DNA of 64,000 nucleotides from Schizochytrium sp. CCTCC M209059 (Eukaryota > Sar > Bigyra > Thraustochytrida > Thraustochytriidae). The stretch lies in contig KN805414.1 in NCBI GenBank assembly GCA_000818945.1, positions 64,682-128,681 of the forward strand. The letters run 5' to 3'. Position 1 is the stretch's first letter; every line of letters begins with the position of its first letter. The notes under the pieces were generated by a model. That model did not search any database, was not told where the DNA came from, and saw only the letters and a list, made by a program, of their open reading frames with translations. This document shows, in pieces, positions 1 to 10,200 of the stretch. Both the position numbers and the translations under genes were made by a program.

Positions 1-808
1 GGCCGCGAGGCTGCGTCTCGCGCTCTCGCTCTTTATGCTCTTATGCTCTTGTCTTTGTTCGCGCGAGCGAGCGAGCGAGCGCGTGATCGTTTTTGATAAG
101 ATCGTGAGAGAGAGACGCACGGCGTCGACGGGGATGTGCACGTGGGACCACACAGCGAGCCGAGCCTGGCCCGTGTCGTGTCCGGGCCCAGCAGGCTTGA
201 AAGAGCGAAGCGACCGAGGCTCTTCGAGTCGCGCAGCCAGGGTCAGCACATTGAGGGAGTCCGTTGTTCACGAGAAAGGAGTCCCGAGCCTGGCTCTTGA
301 ACCTGGTGTGGCTGGCGAGGACAACCAGCTGACCCAGGGTCGGTCGGCGATCAAGCGATGCGAAGCTGGCGACGATCTCCGTCGCTGTCTCAGACTGGCT
401 GCTGCAAATTTTGGGTTAAGTTGATGATCTTAGAGCGCTTTCTGGCTGGCTGTACGAGCGAGGACGAAGCAGCGCCTGGTGGACGGACGCACGGGATGTT
501 CGCTTCTTTGTCGACGTAAGTATATACAAGGTAGAGAGCGAAATCAAGGCGCAGTCAAGGCGCGTGCAGTTTGAAGTGAGAGAGGAGGGACAACTCAAAA
601 GTCCAAACAATCGGAACGATTCTTATCTTTACAGTACATGGAAGGGATGCTCTGCGTCACGGTGGAAGGGCCACTGGAGGCCATTCAGCGAAACGGTGAT
701 CGATATAATCTAATAAGACCATGGTGGATTTGTAGGCTTTCCTTTTGTAGAGCCATCGTCATTGGAGACGAGCCTGGCTTGAGGATGTATACTACAGGAC
801 CTCGGCGC
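1..808. other. Gene-free left edge
   Basis: I see no supportable gene. The short open frames here have no recognisable domain and biased, low-information composition. There is a short GAGC run near 62-82. The end of the Hsp20 gene on the minus strand begins at 809, so most of this is its 3' flank. Confidence 0.5.
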
Positions 809-1369
809 CTAGGCAATAGCAATCTTGTGGACGACGGGCTGCTTCTTGGGGACGGAGATCTGCAGAACGCCGTTGGTGAACGTGGCCGAAATGTGCTCGA
901 CGTCGAGCTCAGATTCAAACTCAAGCTTGCGGCCGCCGCGCGGCGAGATGCGCTCGCGAAGCAGAAAGGCCGTCGCCTGACGCTTCGCCGGAGCCGGCTC
1001 GGCTGGCGCAGCCTCCTGTTTCGTCTCGGCGTGGTCATGTGACTGCTTGGCTTCATCCGTGGGCGAAGAAGGGACGCTCGTTTCGTCGCCGTGCTGCGTG
1101 TCGCCCTGCTCCTTGTCCTTGACGGCCTCAGCCTCCACCTTCTTGGGTTGCGCGATCGAAATGCTCAAGGTGCGCTGCTCGAGATCAAGCTTGACGTCGT
1201 CCTTGCTTACGCCGGGCAGATCGCAGCTGACAAAGTACTTGTCCTTGGTCTCGCTCACATCGATGGGAAAGCCAGCGGCATTGGGCCGCTGCTTGCAGGA
1301 GCCACGGTTGACGCGCTCGAGCTCATTGAGCGCCATGGTGAGAGGGTCTCCGCCACGAAGATAGATCAT
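809..1369 (-). CDS. Small heat-shock protein (Hsp20/alpha-crystallin family)
   Basis: An ATP-independent holdase chaperone of 186 aa. The N-terminal half of the alpha-crystallin domain (FPIDVSETKDKYFVSCDLPG, then DVKLDLEQRTLSISI) lies at about residues 34-74. The C-terminal half (LRERISPRGGRKLEFES, then the family hallmark NGVLQISVPKK) lies at about 137-179. Between them is a hydrophilic Glu/Lys/Ala/Pro-rich insert of about 60 residues, where ordinary family members have a short loop. The first ATG is at 1369; a second in-frame ATG at 1336 (MALNEL) has comparable context and could be the true start. No organelle targeting signal is obvious, so it is probably cytosolic. The gene is divergent from the pirin gene across a 1.8 kb spacer that contains a heat-shock-element-like site. 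Confidence 0.85.
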   Translation of the reverse strand: MIYLRGGDPLTMALNELERVNRGSCKQRPNAAGFPIDVSETKDKYFVSCDLPGVSKDDVKLDLEQRTLSISIAQPKKVEAEAVKDKEQGDTQHGDETSVPSSPTDEAKQSHDHAETKQEAAPAEPAPAKRQATAFLLRERISPRGGRKLEFESELDVEHISATFTNGVLQISVPKKQPVVHKIAIA

Positions 1370-3195
1370 GGTCGCTTCTTCTTTTGGTTATTTGTCTTTG
1401 TCTTTGTCTTTGCTTGCTTTGTTTGCTGGCTCTTGTTGTGATTGTTTCGGGTCTGCTTGCTCTCGCTTCTGCCTGCCGCTAGGCCGAAGCATCCTCGTCC
1501 TCAATCATTGGCGGCGTGTCGGATCGTTGGAGTCCCGAAACCCCGAGGTCTTCTTTCGCGACTTTTCCTGGACCCAGCGATCTTTCGCGATCTTCTTGTC
1601 CGCTAACTCGCCAGGTCACTGGCACACAAGCGCGACAGGTTTCGCGAACGGCCCCGCATTGCTGGCGCTTGTCGCTAGCTGGCTGCAGGCAGCTGACGTG
1701 GCGCATCCTTTACCGGTTTCTAGAAAGAAAGATTGCGCGGCGTGGCGGTGGCGAATGTGCCGGCGAGCGCGGCCTTGCCCATAATATCGACATGTGTTCT
1801 CATGGTGAGAATGTGATTTTGAAATTTGTGTGCGCGAGGACACCCCCATTACACCTCTCCTTTGGACATATACGTAATAGAAGGGGGGGGGGGGGGCGAA
1901 GGCAGCCAATTCCAGTGTGCATGCCGCAGGTGCAGATTGCCTGCGGTCTAGGATGGAGCCATGGCTGGCTGGACTGGCTAGAGGCAGTTGTTGCAGTGAC
2001 CACTGCTTTGAACGGCGACGACCAGGCCGTAGTACTACGTTTGCAAGTCACTCCGATCGATCGATCGATCGAATCGAATCGAGAGCGTTCTTTTTACAGA
2101 AGACGGCTGGCCATGAGACGGTCAGTTGCCCTGTCAGCTTGAAAACTCAAGACCACTTTTCGGAACGGGATGCATCAAGTGCATAATCTGCCTCCTTCGT
2201 TGGAAACCGTGCTTGACCTCGAGGTGGACTTGGCTATCTAATCGATCACCCCACAAGCCAAGAACAACAAAGTCGTTGTTGGAGGCGTCGGGAAAAGCTC
2301 ACAGCTCTTTGGGGGGATCCCAAGTTTATCTCCAGCACCCAATATCGGCTGCGTCGCTGTTCAGATTGAGCGTCACCATATGCGCTTCCATCTCATCGCT
2401 CTCGTTGGCGGCCAATGCGTGCGCAGACCTCGCGATTGTCGTTTCCCAAGTTGGGGGAGTCTCTTGTGCCAGAGGGCCTCGGGAAGCCCGCCTTCGAGGC
2501 GTTCTATATGGGGGCATTTGACGTGTTCCTCTCTGCGATGCTTTTCGTGGGGTGAATTTTTCATAATGTTAGTCGGAGTAATGTGTGTGTATTATCAGAC
2601 TATTTTCCAGCTTACACAAAGATATTCTTATAATATACCCACTTTCCAATCAGCAGCAGCGATCTGTATCATATAGAAGACTAAGAACGCTTGGATCTTT
2701 TAGTACGTCGAGGACCAGCTCGGATCGAGCAACTCCGGAATCCGACTCGTCCAGGTCCAGGGTCCAGTGTTCTCAAGGACGCGCAGGGGGGAGGGGGTGG
2801 CCGCGCCTACTCTTGACAGCAGACCTGCAGCGCACGATCGAAGCGACAACGCAACGCGCGCTAGAAGACGGTCGTCGTCGCTCTGCTGCCTCCTGCCCCT
2901 GAGTGCCAAGACGGCAAAATTGGCAGACTGGAACAAAGATCGAGCGAGCGAACCGGTCAAGCTAACCAAGCTTCCCAAGCAGACCAAGAACGTAAGACGT
3001 ACAGCCAGCATCTACGTGTGCGTACGCGCCGCACGTCATAGTACGTACGAGTCCGAAAAGCTTTAGAAAATAGGAGCAGCGTTGTGCAGAGCACCCGCCC
3101 TTGCTGCAGGCGCGGTGCTGTCGGTCAACGCAGGCGGCGAAGCAACATCGACGGGCGTCAAGAGATCTGCCAGCTCGTGTGCGGCGATCAACAAA
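1370..3195. other. Divergent intergenic region (Hsp20/pirin)
   Basis: No supported gene. It should hold the promoters of both flanking genes. It contains a run of 14 G at 1883-1896, a GATC-rich run near 2058-2078 and a candidate heat-shock element near 1718. Open frames here are short and show no domain signature. Confidence 0.45.
1718..1728. promoter_or_regulatory. Candidate heat-shock element
   Basis: TTCTAGAAAGAAA contains an inverted TTCnnGAA pair followed by an imperfect third unit, as in HSF binding sites. It lies about 350 bp upstream of the small heat-shock gene. A single perfect pair can occur by chance in 1.8 kb, so this is only suggestive. Confidence 0.25.
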
Positions 3196-4020
3196 ATGGA
3201 GGCCATCCGCAAAGTCGGTCAGGACATGCTTTTCGTGTCAGAGCCCAACCCATTCATGTTTGGTAACCGTAACAACGACTCCAGCAATCCGGCATGGACC
3301 AACAAGAACTGGCTCAAGAGCAGGTTTCACTTTAGCTTCGCCGAGTACCACAACAGACGCAATTCACACTTTGGCAAGATGCGCGTCATGAACGATGACC
3401 TCGTCCAGCCCAAGCGGGGCTTTGGGGCGCACCCGCACGCCAACATGGAGATCGTCACGTACGTTGTCCGCGGCGAGCTGAGCCACTCGGACGATCAAGG
3501 CAACGCTGAGAGTCTTGGACGCCACTGCACGCAGTTCATGTCCGCAGGCCGCGGCGTTGTGCACTCTGAGTTCAACGCATCCGAGGACGAGCCCGTGAGG
3601 TTCATCCAAATGTGGTTCAACCCGCGCAAGATGAACATGCCCACGAGGTACGGTTCTACGCAGGGAGACCCTAGTGCCCTGCAGAACCAATGGCAGCACC
3701 TTGTCTCTGACGATGATTCTTCCTTTCGCACGCCCGTCAAGATCGGTCAGGACATCAACCTTTATGTCACTGTTTTGGACGAAAGCAAGGAGGTCGACTT
3801 TCACCTGCGCGACGATCGCCAGGCCTACCTTCTCTGCATCGAGGGCACGGTAACCGTCTCGGGAATCGACGCTGACGAAGAGCTCACGACGGCCGAGCTC
3901 ACGCAACATGATGCATCCGAGCTTTTTGGTGACCTCCACATTTCCGTTCGTGCCGAGGCCCCGGGCTCCCACGTTCTTCTGGTCGAGATGAAGAAGGACG
4001 GGTCTTCTCGTTTTGCATAA
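3196..4020 (+). CDS. Pirin family protein (metal-binding bicupin)
   Basis: A 274-aa pirin-like bicupin. The N-terminal cupin carries the complete metal set expected for pirins: His79 and His81 in HPHANMEIVTYV, then His123 and Glu125 in VVHSEF. The MWFNP motif follows the second pair. The second cupin half (about residues 175-274) is present but lacks metal ligands, as usual. Pirins are nuclear or cytosolic iron proteins, acting as transcription cofactors or quercetin dioxygenase-like enzymes; which applies here cannot be told. The open frame continues upstream to a TTG at 3082, but the first ATG (3196, context AACAAAATGG) sits just before the conserved region, so I use it. The upstream stretch could be 5' UTR or a spliced leader exon. 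Confidence 0.88.
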   Translation: MEAIRKVGQDMLFVSEPNPFMFGNRNNDSSNPAWTNKNWLKSRFHFSFAEYHNRRNSHFGKMRVMNDDLVQPKRGFGAHPHANMEIVTYVVRGELSHSDDQGNAESLGRHCTQFMSAGRGVVHSEFNASEDEPVRFIQMWFNPRKMNMPTRYGSTQGDPSALQNQWQHLVSDDDSSFRTPVKIGQDINLYVTVLDESKEVDFHLRDDRQAYLLCIEGTVTVSGIDADEELTTAELTQHDASELFGDLHISVRAEAPGSHVLLVEMKKDGSSRFA

Positions 4021-4224
4021 TGAAACTCCGTCGGCTGCTGGATTGATAAAGTGCTCCTTCATTTCCGCATATTTGCACAACCAACGCTCGCACACCATGC
4101 AACTACATAACACCTCTCACTGCCACTCTTATGTTCATGTTTCCATCATGAGGCCTCGGCCCCGGCCCCGGCCCAAGCGCAGGCTCCTGCTGCCTTTCTT
4201 TACCTTCTTCTTATACATTTCTAC

Positions 4225-4804
4225 TTTCCTTTCCTTTCCTTTCCTTTCCTTTCCTTTCCTTTCCTTTCCTTTCCTTTCCTTTCCTTTCCTTTCCTTTCCT
4301 TTCCTTTCCTTTCCTTTCCTTTCCTTTCCTTTCCTTTCCTTTCCTTTCCTTTCCTTTCCTTTCCTTTCCTTTCCTTTCCTTTCCTTTCCTTTCCTTTCCT
4401 TTCCTTTCCTTTCCTTTCCTTTCCTTTCCTTTCCTTTCCTTTCCTTTCCTTTCCTTTCCTTTCCTTTCCTTTCCTTTCCTTTCCTTTCCTTTCCTTTCCT
4501 TTCCTTTCCTTTCCTTTCCTTTCCTTTCCTTTCCTTTCCTTTCCTTTCCTTTCCTTTCCTTTCCTTTCCTTTCCTTTCCTTTCCTTTCCTTTCCTTTCCT
4601 TTCCTTTCCTTTCCTTTCCTTTCCTTTCCTTTCCTTTCCTTTCCTTTCCTTTCCTTTCCTTTCCTTTCCTTTCCTTTCCTTTCCTTTCCTTTCCTTTCCT
4701 TTCCTTTCCTTTCCTTTCCTTTCCTTTCCTTTCCTTTCCTTTCCTTTCCTTTCCTTTCCTTTCCTTTCCTTTCCTTTCCTTTCCTTTCCTTTCCTTTCCT
4801 TTCC
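4225..4804. repeat. (TTTCC)116 pentanucleotide microsatellite
   Basis: 580 bp of uninterrupted TTTCC units, 116 copies with no visible variant, starting 205 bp after the pirin stop codon. A five-base unit is open in all frames that lack a stop, which yields spurious Lys/Gly/Glu-rich or Phe/Leu/Ser-rich frames on the two strands. Such a perfect array suggests recent expansion, and its assembled length may not be exact. Confidence 0.98.
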
Positions 4805-5632
4805 ATTTCATTTCTTTTTTTTTTCTCTCCCAAAGCCATTTCGTTTGCATGGTCATTGCCGACAGCGATGCGGCAGTGGTGTGTTTGGCACGATGCCATT
4901 TTCTTCAGCTTCATGGTAACGATCAGTCAGTCTATCAGTCAGACGTCCACTACCGCTACCGGCCGCGTGATAGCAGAAAGCTCAGCAAGGACCGCTCGAA
5001 TCAAAGCATTCTGTGAGCAGCAGTTCATGGCGGTCGCAGTCGCCGTCGCAGTCGCGGCCGGGCAAGCTGCAACACGGCCGGCCATCTGCACTCACTACCC
5101 AGTCGCGTCGTTCTCCACGTCGTTGTCGACCGCAACGCCTTCGTCCCGGTGCTGCGCTAAGCACCCGCCGCCTCGCCTCGGTGCCAGCGACTTTCTCCGC
5201 CGCGACGACGCCGCAGACGGACCTCTTCGTTCCCTTGCCGTCCACCCTCACGGTTCAGATTCCTCGCGTCTCTTCCAAGCCGAACGGGAGCGCGGAGACC
5301 AGCGATCTGGTTGATCATCTCGACGACTCGAGCCGAATCTCCCCCCGCGCAGCGCCCTCGCTCCCCTCCTGCTGCTCTCCGCCGCGCCGCGCGTGCGGGT
5401 CGAGGGCGCCGCGCCGCGGCCCGGGCCCGAGCTCGCAGCGCGTGGCTTTGCGCTCCTTTCTTTCCTCGCGCTTTTCGCTCCTTTCTTTCCTCGCGCTTTT
5501 CGCATTTCGGGCACTGCTTGCGCGCCCTGCGTGCAGCGCGGCCGCGCGTGCAGCGAGGGCCCCGACGCCCGGAAAGGCAACGGCGCTGGCGCAGGACGGA
5601 GGCGAAGAAAGATGGTGAGAGACGAAGGTCGT

Positions 5633-5748
5633 GTTGCTGCTGTTGCTGCTGTTGCTGCTGTTGCTGCTGTTGCTGATGGCGATGATGAAGATGATGGCGA
5701 TGATGAATATGATGGCGATGATGATGATGATGATGATAGTGATGATGC
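5633..5748. repeat. Compound trinucleotide repeat (GTTGCTGCT / GATGAT)
   Basis: Five copies of the nonamer GTTGCTGCT pass into a GATGAT/GGCGAT-type array. It lies in the presumed upstream region of the ceramidase gene. Confidence 0.85.
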
Positions 5749-5898
5749 GAGATAGCAGAACCCGAACGACGTCGAGCCTACGGCGCGGAGGAGCGCGACG
5801 GGAAGCTGGAGGCGCAGGCGGAGCAGGGCGCGGGCGGCGCCGGCATGGCGGTGCAGCGGCCGGCGGACGAGGCGGAGAAGCGCTCGGCGCTCTTCGCG

Positions 5899-6144
5899 NN
5901 NNNNNNNNNNNNNNNNNNNNNNNNNNNNNNNNNNNNNNNNNNNNNNNNNNNNNNNNNNNNNNNNNNNNNNNNNNNNNNNNNNNNNNNNNNNNNNNNNNNN
6001 NNNNNNNNNNNNNNNNNNNNNNNNNNNNNNNNNNNNNNNNNNNNNNNNNNNNNNNNNNNNNNNNNNNNNNNNNNNNNNNNNNNNNNNNNNNNNNNNNNNN
6101 NNNNNNNNNNNNNNNNNNNNNNNNNNNNNNNNNNNNNNNNNNNN
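5899..6144. other. Assembly gap (246 N)
   Basis: A run of 246 undetermined bases. The right flank is a GGGA/GAGG-rich simple repeat, which probably caused the break. Gap length should not be trusted, and reading frames drawn across it are meaningless. Confidence 0.99.
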
Positions 6145-6200
6145 GGGAGAAGGGAGCGAGGGAGGGAGCGAGGGAGGGAGGAAAGCGATTGCATTTCAAG

Positions 6201-6986
6201 ACCGCCAAGATCGACTCACGCACTGGCGCAACGAACCATGAACATGATCATTCGGTGTGTCACACGCATGCTCACACAGAAATCAACTATGAGGTCCACC
6301 CGTATGTGGCCGAGTTCTGGAACACTGTTTCCTCCGTCCCGCTGGCCCTTGTAGCCATCTTTGTCCGCACAAACGACCTCGTACCGGCCTTTTTCTGGAC
6401 AGATATGCAGACCAGTATGGCCATCATCCTTGGCCTCATGGTCATCATCGGCGCAGGCTCCGTTTACTTCCATGCCACGCTCAGCGTTTTTGGCCAAATC
6501 ATGGACGAAATGGGCATCATCTGGATTGTGCAGTACTCTGCACTCTTTGTGCTTCCGCCGGGCAAATTTCCAATGCTCGTCGACATTGCCTTTTTGCCAT
6601 CCGTTTTTTTTGCGTATCTTCTCTGCTCGGTCCTCCTTGGCCTCTTCCTCCCTATTGTGTCCCATATTGTCGTGCTTTCCTGCGCGCCCATTGGCCTTGT
6701 CTTTCACGTGCTCGCGTTCCGGAGGATCCGTAGTCAGAAGACAAAAAAACGTTTCCGTCTTGCACTACGATTTTTCGCCGCAGCATGGGCGTGCTGGCTG
6801 GTCGATCGCCTCGCATGTTCGCACATGCAGGGCTTACGCGAGATCATCGGCTTTCAACCTCAATTGCACGCGTGGTGGCACGTTCTCATCAGTATTTGCG
6901 CGTACCTTCTCATCGGCGTATGCTGTGATAATGTTGCAGAAACACGCCGCGCAGCGAAACGCTCTGAACCCCTCGACATTGTTTAA
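6201..6986 (+). CDS. Alkaline ceramidase (3' exon; 5' end in or before the gap)
   Basis: An integral membrane hydrolase that cleaves ceramide to sphingosine and fatty acid, in the ER/Golgi in known relatives. The visible part encodes about 261 aa. It has the family start YVAEFWNT and several hydrophobic helices. It also has every metal/catalytic residue at the correct spacing: Ser and His in SVYFH (His codon 6471), Asp 11 residues later in IMDEM (6504), and HAWWH (6867 and 6879). WLVDRLAC is also typical. No in-frame ATG precedes AEFWNT after the gap. I therefore infer an acceptor at TTTCAAG (6194-6200) and a first exon beginning at ATG 5845, with the junction lost in the gap. The segment before AEFWNT is His-rich (NHEHDHSVCHTHAH), which is not typical. 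Confidence 0.87.
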   Translation, partial: TAKIDSRTGATNHEHDHSVCHTHAHTEINYEVHPYVAEFWNTVSSVPLALVAIFVRTNDLVPAFFWTDMQTSMAIILGLMVIIGAGSVYFHATLSVFGQIMDEMGIIWIVQYSALFVLPPGKFPMLVDIAFLPSVFFAYLLCSVLLGLFLPIVSHIVVLSCAPIGLVFHVLAFRRIRSQKTKKRFRLALRFFAAAWACWLVDRLACSHMQGLREIIGFQPQLHAWWHVLISICAYLLIGVCCDNVAETRRAAKRSEPLDIV

Positions 6987-7257
6987 AACACTGATACGAT
7001 AATCAATGCCTCCGGCACTCATCTCCTTTTACTTCAGTTGGTCTTTGCTGAAACGGAATAAAAATCTTGCAACATGTCACGTATAAATCCCCCTCAAAAT
7101 TCTATGTACTACAGTTTGGACTGCTACAAGATAATGATAAAACTATGATGCGATTCCCAATGAATGAATTGAAATGTATATGTTTACAAACTTCAGTCTG
7201 TTGACTTGGAGCATATACGGCTATAGCGACCGCAGACGTGCTGAAGATGAGACCCAC

Positions 7258-10200
7258 CTAGCTCCTGTCACGGCTCGCTGCCGTTGCCGCGCCACTGCTC
7301 GAAGCATTCATGGAATCGCAATACTCAGCCGTCTCCTTGATCAAGTCCTCGAGCATGAGATCTGCAACCTTGGAAATTACATCCCACTCCTCACGTTCAT
7401 TATGCGTCCATTCCTCGTCGCGCTCCAACAAGTCCGAGCAAATGACATTCTCCATGCGCTCGTACTCGTCCATCGACCAAAATGGGACAAAGGAGCTCGT
7501 GCCCGCACTCGCGCCGGCTGCGCGCAAAAGCGCGCCGCCTTGAGATTCTTCGTGGCTCAGTAGTACCGGCACCACACTTGGACCCGACTCGAGGCGATCC
7601 CATCGCAGAACTCGACGTAAGACAGTTTCTACGAGCTCTCTCATGGGTGGTACTGGCGCGCGCAGGCGCAATGCCTGCCGGAACGGAATTTGAGCCCAAG
7701 CCGGCGTTGGTCCCGCCCCTTCGGGTTGAGCCCGCTGACCCGATCGCAATCCAAGCAGGATCTCCTCAAGACAGCTGTTCACCAGGTCAAAAATCATCTT
7801 GTTGTTGATCTGGAGGAATTCCGGATTGTTGTCTTCACGCTCAATGTCAAGGTAAAAGCTGACGTCAAGCGCATCCCCCGTATTCTCGCTTTGGATTTGG
7901 GCGGCCTGCTTCCACTCCGCAAGCATATCCACGCCGCCGCGCTCCTCGACGACTTCAAACAGCTTGCGCACGTAGCTCTCCGTGTATCCTGTCCAATCAT
8001 AGAATCCTTCATCATCGGAGTGTACTTGTTCATTTCCTTCCATCATGGTCGCATCCAAACGATCCTCCTCCACCTCAGACTGCACTTTCTGCTCGAGTCC
8101 TGCTGCATCACTGTGTGGTGCCATCGGTCCTGCGGCATTGTCATCTGTCGCGTCTCCAACTTCAAAGTCCTTTGTCTTTTCTTCAACAGCATGCCTCTCT
8201 TTACCAGACAAGCTTGTAGCAGACGCGGGATCGACGCCTTGAGCATCGCCTGCACGCCCTCGGGTCTCTGTACCCGATGAGGCCTCGACGTCAGGCGCAG
8301 TGCTCCCCACCGCCTGCTGAATGAGCTCGGGGAGCAGCATTGCAGTGATTTCGTCGGCAAGTTTCGCTTTTCGTGCACGGTTTTCTTCAAATTTCGCAGC
8401 ACGTTCGTCCTCGTCGATCGCCATTAAGGCGTCATTTCCGGACTCACGCGTATGCGCAAGATCGCTGGCTGCTGCGCCCCGGTCCAGGCCCACCCGGCTC
8501 GGTGCTCGCGCGCGTCCCGCGTCCATCTCGTCAACACTCGCAAAAGAATCTGCGGCGAGGTTCGCAATCATACCCGCAACTTCCGGGTCTTCCCCTTCAT
8601 CGAGCTCGGCGCCTTGCAAGAGGCCATCATCATCATCGTCGTCAACTTCCTCCCCTTCCTTTTCGCCATCGTACTGTGCAGCAGCACTGCCAACGGGGAT
8701 ATCATTTCTGCTCCCATCTCCTTGAACGATGACGTCCCGCTCGTCCAGAGCCGCATCCTCGACTTGCGCACCCGGATTTGCGCGCGGGGAGACTGCTTCA
8801 AGAAGCGCCACGGCAGACTCGTCGAGTTCATCGTCTTCGTCAACAACGTCCATGCGCGCCCAGTCATCCGATACGGGAACAGCGTCATCGAAGCCAGCTG
8901 CAACTCGAGGCGATATTGAGCTGGAACCAAACGTATCAGAGTATCCATCATCTCCAGAAGCCGATGTCTCCTCCGCCAACGTCTGTTGTAAGAGGTTGAT
9001 CTCCTCATCGATGCGCTGAATTTCTTGCTGCAGGTCGCGCTCCAGCTTTTGTTCGCCCCTGTGCGCCACGCGAAGAGCCTGTTTCTTTTGAAGGGCTTGC
9101 AGAGTGGATTTCTTATCGCCAAGGGTTGTCTTAAGTGTCGAAATTCTCTCGCGCCGTAGCTCCATACTCTGCTGCATGGCAAGTCCTCGCGATGAGGCTG
9201 ACTGCGAGCTCGGAGCACTAAGATCTCGAGGGCTCACCACAGAAGATTGAACAGTATCAGCGCCAGGCGTTGGAACTGGCGCTGACACGGGCCGTTCACC
9301 ATTCTTGTCGTCAACATCGTTTTCACCATCCTCTTCATACTCCTCCTCCTCCTCCTCCTCCTCCTCTTCTTCTTCTTCCTCTTCTTCTTCAAAGGTCTCA
9401 TCATCATAACCCGAAGTTGCTGATCGACCAAGGTCCGATGCGGCAAAACTGCGCCCTTTCTCGCTTGACACAACCGAGGTTTCGTCGACAATCTCCAAAG
9501 CATCACCTCTCTCCGCGTCGGAAACAGTATCTACGACCGATCGCGTTTCACCAACCTCATCCTCGATCTCGTCGTCATCCGCCTCCTCCTCGACCTCCTT
9601 GTTGTCGCCGTTGTCGCCGTCGAGACTATCCTTTGCACGAAATGTAGCATGTGCCTTGCTTTCCGCAGGGAGATCGTTCTCAAAGTCATCCTCGAGCTTG
9701 CGTGGCGAGCTTGTTCCGGACCCAACAGGGCTCAAGAGCTCCGCGGAAATGCCGCGAAGCGCAGCGAGTTTCATATCAGGAGACATCGGCGAAGGCGAGG
9801 CAATCATGAGCGAAGAGGCCGCACGAAGGAAAACAGCATCGCGCTCAGGGGACGAGAGCGGCGCTTGCAACTGGCCTTGTTTTTGCCGATACACTGCAGT
9901 CTCTTTGTACAGTTGGCTCAGACTTTGTTTGTGTTTGCGGTAATTGAGCTCTTCCTTGTAGTACGCCTCGTTCAGCGCTGCGCGCTCGCTCTCAATGGAG
10001 GCCTTGTTCAGTTTAAACACGGTCTCGATCTTACGACGCTCCATCTCAAGGCTCGCCTCGATTTCGCGCTGCGACGGCATGCGGATATCCTTTGCTCGAG
10101 GGGACATTGGAGGACTGTGCGATGATGGAACGAGTGATGTCACTCCTGCAGTCGACGCGCCGAGCAATGAAGACGGGGGATGCAGAACACCTTGTGCATC

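Larger units (their letters stand above)
4021..6200. other. Repeat-rich intergenic region with assembly gap
   Basis: This holds a giant pentanucleotide microsatellite (4225-4804), a trinucleotide repeat (5633-5748) and a gap (5899-6144). A candidate first exon for the downstream ceramidase starts at the ATG at 5845 (MAVQRPADEAEKRSALFA, then the gap). Long open frames over the repeats are artefacts of unit length. Confidence 0.5.

Noticed and set aside
4013..5314. Long open frames on both strands across the TTTCC array
   Set aside because: They consist of a repeating pentapeptide created by the repeat; the ends have no domain.
5315..6223. Open frames running through the 246-N and 193-N gaps
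   Set aside because: Gap length is arbitrary, so frame continuity across N is meaningless.
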